A DNA stretch of 46,114 nt from a virus. The first letter of the stretch is position 1; the number at the start of each line of letters is the position of its first letter. The translations under genes and the position numbers were made by a program. The notes beneath the pieces are model-generated. The model did no database searches, was not told where the DNA came from, and saw only the letters and a program-made list of their open reading frames with translations. Shown in pieces: positions 40,520 to 46,114 of this stretch. The stretch lies in the IMG/VR virus record IMGVR_UViG_3300049595_002240, positions 1 through 46,114 of that record; one strand, 5' to 3'.

Positions 40520-41064
40520 ATTATTTGTTTTGAGTAAATTTCTAATTGTTTTAATTGAATTTCTGACAAACTATCTATACCTTTTTCTTTTATCTTATCC
40601 AATAAATCATTAAGTGTCATAACTGGTACATCTTGAATAACTTCTTCATTAAGAATTTTAAGAATATCATCAAAAGGACTACCCCTGTGAATATGTATAC
40701 CCTTTAAAAATTCAGGAACTCCTGTATTATCACTTACGTATCTAGTCTGATTTAATTCTTCTTTTTCTGTCAAAATGTCAGTGTTTTCAAACAAATGTTT
40801 TTTAATATCTTCGTCCATAGAATATATCATGTCAGATTCAATAGGGAAAACAAAATACATTGCCGTTAATTTAACAATATTTTTTTTCATATAGTCGTCT
40901 ATATCTTCCCAATCCAACTTCGTGCCAAATGTTATTATGACACCACTGTCTCCATGTTGGAATTTTATCTCACCTTTTGATATTTGTGATACCGTTTCAG
41001 TTAAAAGGTTTAAAGCCTGTGGGTTTTCTTTATATTCCCCGAATGCAAATAATATATAATTCAT
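40516..41064 (-). CDS. Hypothetical protein upstream of the sigma factor, 182 aa
   Basis: From ATG at 41064 (MNYILFAFGEYKENPQALNL); the frame runs to an ATG two codons upstream and to a TTG further out. An N-terminal alpha/beta part (SGVIITFGTKLDWEDIDDYM, YFVFPIESDMIYSMDEDI) is followed by a helical C-terminus (LNDLLDKIKEKGIDSLSEIQ). No family is recognised. The stop overlaps the sigma gene start (4 nt), so the two are translated together, and a regulatory partner such as an anti-sigma or co-activator is conceivable but not shown. Confidence 0.72.
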   Translation of the reverse strand: MNYILFAFGEYKENPQALNLLTETVSQISKGEIKFQHGDSGVIITFGTKLDWEDIDDYMKKNIVKLTAMYFVFPIESDMIYSMDEDIKKHLFENTDILTEKEELNQTRYVSDNTGVPEFLKGIHIHRGSPFDDILKILNEEVIQDVPVMTLNDLLDKIKEKGIDSLSEIQLKQLEIYSKQII

Positions 41065-41077
41065 AATCATAGTCTTA

Positions 41078-41108
41078 CAAAGATAATACAATTTTTTAAT
41101 TTACCAAA
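41078..41108 (-). promoter_or_regulatory. Perfect Bacteroidetes-type promoter for the sigma-factor operon
   Basis: On the minus strand TTTG, 19 bases, then TATCTTTG match every consensus position of TTTG-N19/21-TAnnTTTG. The -7 box ends 13 nt before the ATG at 41064. This implies that the phage sigma gene is transcribed by the unmodified host polymerase early in infection. Confidence 0.85.
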
Positions 41109-41109
41109 C

Positions 41110-43437
41110 TTAATGTGAAATTTTTGAAATGTTGTCAGTTTTCGTAATCTTGATAATGTTATCAGACCAGTTTGAAATCATAGGGTTGTGAGTAATAACA
41201 AGTATGTTTTCAAAGTATTCTTTAATCTTAATAAAGAACTCATAAACCATTTCCAAGTTATCGTTAGAAATCTTACCAAATACTTCATCAAATACTGTAA
41301 TATTTGGTTTAGGTAATGAACACACTTTAGCCATCACCGCTCTTAGTGCCAGTGAAGCAATTGTCTTCTCATATCCCGAACCTGAAGTCATTAACTTTTC
41401 AATTTGAGTATTATTGTCTATCATCCAAAATTCTACCTCATTCTTTTCACTAATACGAATTTCCAATCTAAAATAACATGAGTCCTGTAATAGTCGTTGA
41501 AGTTCAGAGTTAATCAAAGGCATCATACTCTTCATAATTCTTTTTGAAATACCGTTCTTACCAAACAACTCTAAATAAACTTTATACTTAACTTCCTTTT
41601 GTTGTTCCTCAGAAATCTTAATGATTAAACTGTTATTAGAATTAATCTTTTCAAGGTTATTAGTTATCTTAAATCTTGAATTGGTTATTTCCTGTTGAAC
41701 AAGTTGTTCCTCTCGTTTTAAATCTTCCAATCGTAAGTTAGCCTTAATGATTTGACTTTCAATCTGTTCGTTAGATTTAATAACATCTTGTACATCATCA
41801 TATCTTTTCAACTTATCTAATAAACTTTCCTTTTTTAACTCAAAGTTTTCAATTGTAGCTTGGTATTTTTCATAGACAAGTTTGTTTCTTTCGTACTCAT
41901 CAAAGTCTTTTTTAAGTTTAACAAAACCTTGTTCTTTGTCCGATAATTCTTGTATTAAACCTTCAATCTTGGTTTTTTGCCCAATAAGTCCGTCAAGTTC
42001 AGCAATTCTTGATTGTGTAATTGCCGCATTCATAAGTTCAATACCACAGTGCTCACACTTTATACCACCACTTACTGAACTCTTTAACTTTTGGATGGAT
42101 GATATGTTAGTATCTAACTCAACCTTTTGTTTGTAAGTCTTTTGGTACTCTTCCTTAACCTTATCATGTTCATTTTCATAATAAAACTCAGAAGGTTCAA
42201 CAATCTTAACACCATCTCTTAACTGAACATTCTGTTTGATTTGATATTCAAAAGTTTCAACTTCTTTTTTTGTGTTTTCAGGATTAAGTAATGAAATTTC
42301 TCTATCAACGACAACTTTTGATTTCAAAAGGTTATCACGATATTCTTGTCCTTTAACAATCCTACCTCTAACATCTTCAATTTTAAATTCACTTTCTACA
42401 ATATTCTTATCAAACTCTTGGTTTTTAACCAATAGTTCTTCGTTCTCATTCTTCAATGTTTCAGTATTGTAAATGTTTGAAATCATTGACTTGGAGAACT
42501 CTGAATAGATTTCTTTACCAGTCTCTTCTTTTCTTTTAAGAAAATCTAATCCTAAAAATCTTGATAAGACTTGTCCACGAGCTGTTGGTTTTGCTTCCAA
42601 CAAGTCCTCAAGGTTAGTACCAGTGGTTAATATCGTCATCAAGAAGTCTTCATAACTACCAATGGATGTCTTAATAAACTTTTCAGTTTCACGTCGTTGT
42701 TCACCCGTAAATTTAACCAATGAACCATCAGGAAACTTCTTAAAGAAGTCTAACTCTGTTTTAACATTCCATTCACCTGATTTAGATTTCTTACGTTCAA
42801 GTTCACGAACAATAATGTAATCTTCACCATCAATAATAATCTCTCCTCTAACAGATACTTTATCTTTGTCAGAATATCTGTTGAATATCTCCTCAGCTTT
42901 GTTTGTCTTTGTTGTTGTATTGAAAAACAAGAACATTAACAAATCCACCGACAACACAGTCTTACCTCCAAAGTTAGGTGGGTCCGATTCAATTACGGTA
43001 ATCCCACCCAACTTTTCAAAGTTTATATGTTGGTTTTCACCATAAGATAGAAAGTTAGAAAACTCAATCTTCTTAATATACCACTTCTTAAATGAAGCAA
43101 TCTCATCTTGTTCGGCAATCATCTTATTGTTCACCGCTGAGTCAATCTTCAGTATATCTTCGTAAAGGTTTTCTTGGGATTTAGATTGAAGGATGGACTT
43201 AATCAAATCGTGTTGATAGTTCTCGTCCATAATGTTGATAGTTACATCAACATTGTCTTGTACCTCTTCTGTTTTTTTTAACTTGGTAATAACATTTACG
43301 CTTGTAGTTGAATACTTTTTTTGAAAGTACGCTTTCACACTTTTTAACTTTTCTTGTGTAAAATTCTCTGGGGTATCTTCCCATACTACTTGTACGTAAG
43401 GATTCTCAAGTTTTGAAAAATCTAAATCTTTTATCAT
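41110..43437 (-). CDS. 46: gp46-like recombination endonuclease subunit (Rad50/SbcC-type ATPase)
   Basis: From MIKDLDFSKLENPYVQVVWE (ATG at 43437; an ATG at 43479 would add 14 residues and overlap the previous gene), about 775 residues. Motifs in order: FLSYGENQHINFE, Walker A region DPPNFGGKTVLSVDLLMF (about 155-172), long coiled coils, the zinc hook KCEHCGIEL (CxxC, near the middle), second coil, ABC signature TSGSGYEKTIASLALRAVM, Walker B ITVFDEVFG and H-loop ILVITHNP. It partners the gp47-like nuclease (44428-45207) in processing DNA ends, recombination-dependent replication and host DNA breakdown. An N-terminal extension of about 140 residues precedes the ATPase start, longer than usual. 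Confidence 0.95.
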   Translation of the reverse strand: MIKDLDFSKLENPYVQVVWEDTPENFTQEKLKSVKAYFQKKYSTTSVNVITKLKKTEEVQDNVDVTINIMDENYQHDLIKSILQSKSQENLYEDILKIDSAVNNKMIAEQDEIASFKKWYIKKIEFSNFLSYGENQHINFEKLGGITVIESDPPNFGGKTVLSVDLLMFLFFNTTTKTNKAEEIFNRYSDKDKVSVRGEIIIDGEDYIIVRELERKKSKSGEWNVKTELDFFKKFPDGSLVKFTGEQRRETEKFIKTSIGSYEDFLMTILTTGTNLEDLLEAKPTARGQVLSRFLGLDFLKRKEETGKEIYSEFSKSMISNIYNTETLKNENEELLVKNQEFDKNIVESEFKIEDVRGRIVKGQEYRDNLLKSKVVVDREISLLNPENTKKEVETFEYQIKQNVQLRDGVKIVEPSEFYYENEHDKVKEEYQKTYKQKVELDTNISSIQKLKSSVSGGIKCEHCGIELMNAAITQSRIAELDGLIGQKTKIEGLIQELSDKEQGFVKLKKDFDEYERNKLVYEKYQATIENFELKKESLLDKLKRYDDVQDVIKSNEQIESQIIKANLRLEDLKREEQLVQQEITNSRFKITNNLEKINSNNSLIIKISEEQQKEVKYKVYLELFGKNGISKRIMKSMMPLINSELQRLLQDSCYFRLEIRISEKNEVEFWMIDNNTQIEKLMTSGSGYEKTIASLALRAVMAKVCSLPKPNITVFDEVFGKISNDNLEMVYEFFIKIKEYFENILVITHNPMISNWSDNIIKITKTDNISKISH

Positions 43438-43453
43438 TCTAACTTTTGTGAAA

Positions 43454-43636
43454 TTAATTTGCGGGCTGAACAGGTTCATTTGTTTCTACTTCTTCTGTCT
43501 TTTCAGAAGCGGTTTGTCTCATCTTTTCAAACAAATCTGACATTGTTCTTTGATAGCGTCTTTCAGCATGGATGTTTCTTAATTTCCACGCAGCAACCTT
43601 CTGCTTGTGGTTTGGTCTTAATCTTGACTTTGGCAT
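43454..43636 (-). CDS. Small basic hypothetical protein, 60 aa
   Basis: A very basic first half (PKSRLRPNHKQKVAAWKLRN, AERRYQRTMSDLF) followed by an acidic tail (TASEKTEEVETNEPVQP). It could bind nucleic acid, and it sits between gp46 and gp47 in the recombination cluster. There is no known family; length and clear start support it. Confidence 0.65.
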   Translation of the reverse strand: MPKSRLRPNHKQKVAAWKLRNIHAERRYQRTMSDLFEKMRQTASEKTEEVETNEPVQPAN

Positions 43637-43656
43637 ATATTTATTTGGTTTTTAAA

Positions 43657-44007
43657 TTAATCTATTTTAGCTGGTCGGTTTACTTCAAACCATTCAATGA
43701 AAGCGTTGATAGCCCATACTGCCCCTGATGCAAATAACCCATCAAAGAACCATGAAATGTATGGACTTGTTCCGAAAAACTGATAAGTCGGTGAGAATAA
43801 AACTGTTCCTAAGAAGAACCCTATCCAAGTGGAACAACACATCATACAGGATAAAATACCTGAAATGAAATTGAATGTGTTTGAAAAAATTAAATCGGAG
43901 TTTCCATAAGCTTTGATGAAATCTCTCATTCCTTTGAAGATGGTTCCATAAACCATAATTGTTGAAAACCCGTAGGCTAAAATCATAAATAATACTAACT
44001 GTGTCAT
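43657..44007 (-). CDS. Membrane protein, 116 aa
   Basis: Three probable membrane segments: residues 3-24 (QLVLFMILAYGFSTIMVYGT), about 46-73 (FISGILSCMMCCSTWIGFFL) and about 85-105 (WFFDGLFASGAVWAINAFIE). The middle one contains a CMMCC cysteine cluster. No family is assigned. Multi-span small membrane proteins in T4-like phages include holin-like and superinfection-exclusion proteins, but nothing specific is visible. The start overlaps the previous gene by 4 nt. Confidence 0.72.
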   Translation of the reverse strand: MTQLVLFMILAYGFSTIMVYGTIFKGMRDFIKAYGNSDLIFSNTFNFISGILSCMMCCSTWIGFFLGTVLFSPTYQFFGTSPYISWFFDGLFASGAVWAINAFIEWFEVNRPAKID

Positions 44008-44456
44008 ATTCTGTTTTTTAAGTTTGAATTCTGTAGGTAGAAAGCATAAGAAGTTTTTGTCATATCTTCAAGCTCATTTACCTTTCTTGTTAATTCTTTT
44101 ATTGTGTTATTTTTATCACTTAATTGTCTGTTTAGTTCAAAAAGGGTTTCTTGTAGTTTTCCACACTCCACTTCCTTTTTATCTTCCAATTTACCTTTAA
44201 GAATGTAAATTTCATTTTGTAGTTCTTCAATCTTTGAGTTATCTTCAACAATAACTTCCTTCTCAAATTCTCTGTCAATTACATCAGGTAAGTTCCCTTG
44301 GTTAAGTAATCCATATTTTTCAATATAGTATCCTTTACGGAAACATAGTTTAACAAAACCATTAGGGTCAGTTATTTCATTAATCTTACAGAACGAGTTG
44401 AAATCCTCAACATCCTGTTTAGATAACTCAATAGTTAACGAATTTTTCTGTTCCAT
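44004..44456 (-). CDS. Ribbon-helix-helix-like and coiled-coil protein, 150 aa
   Basis: From ATG at 44456. The first 45 residues (NSLTIELSKQDVEDFNSFCK, DPNGFVKLCFRKGYYIEKYG) resemble a strand plus two helices, as in ribbon-helix-helix DNA-binding proteins. The rest is a long coiled coil (SKIEELQNEIYILKGKLEDK, LFELNRQLSDKNNTIKELTR). It may dimerise and bind DNA. It overlaps the gp47 gene end (29 nt), so it is likely expressed with the recombination genes. Confidence 0.68.
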   Translation of the reverse strand: MEQKNSLTIELSKQDVEDFNSFCKINEITDPNGFVKLCFRKGYYIEKYGLLNQGNLPDVIDREFEKEVIVEDNSKIEELQNEIYILKGKLEDKKEVECGKLQETLFELNRQLSDKNNTIKELTRKVNELEDMTKTSYAFYLQNSNLKNRI

Positions 44457-45207
44457 TTTCAATATCTTCGTATGAGTTTATTCTAAATGATATGAAAGGT
44501 TTTGGGTTGAATAAATCCACGGTTGTATACTCATCTTTTTCCACATCATAAATTCCATATCCGTGTTTGGTTACCGTTTCACCATAATTCTGCCCAATGG
44601 TTGAACCAATCATATAAGCCTTCTTACCACCAGGTATATCAAAGATTTGTCTCTTGTGAATATCACCACATAATACCAAGTCACATCCATCAAACTTTGA
44701 TGTTTCAAACCCATCTTCAAACTTAAATCCTAAGTTGGTTGTAAGTCCCTGAACTGGTCCGTGAAATAATCCAATTTTAACTCTATCAGATTTTTCAATC
44801 GTAGGTGGGATGTTATGGTCCATAAGTGAATACACACACCAATCAATATTTTCATCCTGATATACACCTCTGTTCTTGTAGTAAACCACCATATCATTTT
44901 TAAGTGAGTCAACCACAGGTGTTAAAGCGTCCAATCGTTCCATATTGTTTTCAAGGAAGTCGTGATTACCAGGTATTAATATTGTTTTAGCAATCTTTGA
45001 ACACTCCGTCAATACCCAAGCGATGAACTCAACAAGTTCAGGTGTCATTTGATTTTTTGAGTGAACCAAATCCCCCGTGAATACAATTCTATCAGGAGCA
45101 ATATCTTTCCATTGTTTAAAAGCTTCTTCTAAAATTGACTTATATAGTTGGTGGTCTTTAAACAACCTAACGTGTAAATCAGAGAAATGAACTAACTTTT
45201 TTATCAT
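44428..45207 (-). CDS. 47: gp47-like recombination nuclease subunit (Mre11/SbcD-type metallophosphoesterase)
   Basis: The 259-residue protein has all metallophosphoesterase motifs: HFSDLHVRL (D and H ligands), VFTGDLVHS, LIPGNHDFLE, GLFHGPVQG and LVLCGDIHKRQIF. Length is somewhat below T4 gp47 (about 340), with a shorter C-terminal cap. It is the Mn-dependent nuclease partner of gp46 in DNA-end resection and recombination-dependent replication. Three small genes lie between the pair. It overlaps the zinc-ribbon gene upstream by 4 nt. Confidence 0.95.
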   Translation of the reverse strand: MIKKLVHFSDLHVRLFKDHQLYKSILEEAFKQWKDIAPDRIVFTGDLVHSKNQMTPELVEFIAWVLTECSKIAKTILIPGNHDFLENNMERLDALTPVVDSLKNDMVVYYKNRGVYQDENIDWCVYSLMDHNIPPTIEKSDRVKIGLFHGPVQGLTTNLGFKFEDGFETSKFDGCDLVLCGDIHKRQIFDIPGGKKAYMIGSTIGQNYGETVTKHGYGIYDVEKDEYTTVDLFNPKPFISFRINSYEDIENGTEKFVNY

Positions 45208-45437
45208 AGTTCTAATTTCGGAGATTCAATGTGAAATGGGTTTAATTCTTCATTAACATTACCACAAGCCAAACAAGCGTATGTTGGGAATGGAACAACG
45301 GTATCGTCAGGTGAACCAGTTAATAACTTTGGTACTCGTTTTAGATACGTAATTTCTTTGAACTCGTTATGTTCACATTTGTCACAGACAATAAAGTCCA
45401 TGTCTCTTAAATTAATTTTTGGTTTTTCTAATTGCAT
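45204..45437 (-). CDS. Zinc-ribbon protein, 77 aa
   Basis: Two CxxC pairs, IVCDKCEH near residues 17-24 and YACLACGN near 53-60, spaced about 32 residues apart, form a zinc-ribbon pattern with a hydrophobic middle (EITYLKRVPKLL). Similar small proteins bind DNA, RNA polymerase or other proteins. It is directly upstream of gp47 (4-nt overlap) and 1 nt downstream of the preceding gene. A role in replication or transcription is possible; the specific function is unknown. Confidence 0.75.
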   Translation of the reverse strand: MQLEKPKINLRDMDFIVCDKCEHNEFKEITYLKRVPKLLTGSPDDTVVPFPTYACLACGNVNEELNPFHIESPKLEL

Positions 45438-45438
45438 A

Positions 45439-45636
45439 TTATTCTTCTATAAACATTATTGTATTACTAATCGGTACTCTAAGTACTGGTTTAGATTTCT
45501 CATCAGTTTTAGTCATTACTTCGTAGTAACCTTCTCTCACCTGTACTGTTGATACGTTTAAGTAATCCTCAAAATGAAGTTGACCTAAATCAACGCTTAC
45601 TGTTTTTTCTGTTGTGTTAAATGTTAGTTTTATCAT
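45439..45636 (-). CDS. Hypothetical beta-rich protein, 65 aa
   Basis: The sequence reads as six or seven short strands (IKLTFNTTEKTVSVDLG, YYEVMTKTDEKSKPVLRVPI, TIMFIEE), suggesting a small beta-barrel or ribbon. No family is recognised. It is the first gene of the gp47-containing run; a TATATTTA sequence upstream is one base from a host -7 box. Confidence 0.65.
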   Translation of the reverse strand: MIKLTFNTTEKTVSVDLGQLHFEDYLNVSTVQVREGYYEVMTKTDEKSKPVLRVPISNTIMFIEE

Positions 45637-45713
45637 AATTTTTAAATATATAACTTTTTAAGGTGATTGTCAAATTTGGGGATATAAAACCTTTTAATTG
45701 ATAAATTTAAGGT

Positions 45714-46114
45714 TTAATGATTGTTTAATAATTTTTCAATTTTAAATATTGATTGGTTAAAGTAATTTTCATCTATCTCACAACCTAAAAAAAGTCTGTT
45801 GTTATTTATACAAGATATTGCTAAAGAACCGCTACCCATAAAAGGGTCAACTATAATATCTAATTCATTTGTACAGGATAATACTAACCTGTCAATTAGT
45901 TTTAAAGGTTTTTCAGTAGGATGAATTTTGTTTTCTTTCGGGATATAAAAATTTATATCATCAAAAACATCTGTAACACCCATAGGTAAATTAAAAGTAT
46001 AAACTAAATCTTCGTACTTGGGTAATCCACCAAATAAAACGCTTAACTTTTCCCAATCTTCTTTTGTTGGTTCTTGTAATTTTTTTTGTTTTTTACCTGC
46101 AATTGAGGACCATG
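45714..46114 (-). CDS. Beta-class DNA amino-methyltransferase (5' end cut by window edge)
   Basis: The frame is open from the right edge (WSSIAGKKQKK...) to a stop at 45714, giving the last 133 residues. It has KIHPTEKPLKLIDRLVLSCT, the SAM motif I IIVDPFMGSGSLAISCINNN and FLGCEIDENYF, as in phage and restriction-modification N6A/N4C methyltransferases. The catalytic S/DPPY motif would lie upstream outside the window, making this a beta-class enzyme like the one at 5668. An internal ATG at 45983 would drop the conserved upstream part and is not the start. It is at least the third DNA methyltransferase in the window. Confidence 0.9.
   Translation of the reverse strand, partial: WSSIAGKKQKKLQEPTKEDWEKLSVLFGGLPKYEDLVYTFNLPMGVTDVFDDINFYIPKENKIHPTEKPLKLIDRLVLSCTNELDIIVDPFMGSGSLAISCINNNRLFLGCEIDENYFNQSIFKIEKLLNNH

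Overview
The window is a densely packed, A+T-rich stretch of a tailed-phage genome. Nearly all genes lie on the minus strand in overlapping runs. The best match is a large T4-like myovirus of a Bacteroidetes (probably flavobacterial) host. The T4-like evidence is a gp46/gp47 (Rad50/Mre11-like) recombination pair with a sigma factor beside it, several exact TATAAATA boxes (the T4 late promoter sequence), and proteins whose N-termini look like T4 capsid-targeting peptides ending in (I/L)xE. The Bacteroidetes evidence is perfect TTTG-N19/20-TAnnTTTG promoters, secretion signals ending in SFSQ or IFSQ, few Shine-Dalgarno sequences, a Bacteroidetes-type histone H1-like protein and an RpoD-like sigma factor. 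No capsid, terminase or polymerase gene is present, so the assignment rests on these markers.

Layout. 1-1212: a GH19 endolysin running off the left edge and two small genes. 1234-2400: about 1.1 kb with no credible protein gene, G+C-rich compared with its surroundings, full of hairpins (GNRA and UUCG tetraloops), long-range complementary segments and a possible pseudoknot, and ending in an intrinsic terminator. I read it as a large ornate noncoding RNA on the minus strand. 2412-6525: Nudix hydrolase, DUF192 protein, GNAT acetyltransferase, DHH phosphoesterase, Dps-like protein and a DNA methyltransferase, with a remnant of a second Nudix gene. 6518-11794: small and hypothetical genes, including two tiny Cys/Gly-rich peptides on the plus strand. 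11804-17899: glutaredoxin, thioredoxin, PcfJ-like, DUF932, an LRR protein with a capsid-targeting-like N-terminus, and a Dam-type methylase. 17990-18113: a structured tRNA-like segment.

18671-30547 is a 12-kb glycan island of ten collinear genes: five or six glycosyltransferase-like proteins, one fused to a TibC-like heptosyltransferase and one to two FkbM methyltransferases; an SGNH-like/methyltransferase fusion; a MaoC-like hotdog protein; a hexapeptide acyltransferase; and a short DegT-like sugar aminotransferase. Together they could build and attach a methylated and acylated amino-sugar glycan. The target (virion protein, phage DNA or host surface) cannot be read from the sequence.

30619-39668: a secreted protein, DnaJ, small genes, the H1-like protein, a probable virion core/internal protein cluster, a spanin-like overlapping pair, an amidase-like enzyme and membrane proteins. 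39719-46114: an RpoD-like sigma factor, gp46, gp47, small genes and a second amino-methyltransferase cut by the right edge. Two promoter classes are visible: host-type TTTG/TAnnTTTG boxes in front of several operons, including the one that carries the sigma gene, and TATAAATA boxes in front of others. This suggests an early-to-late switch driven by the phage sigma factor.
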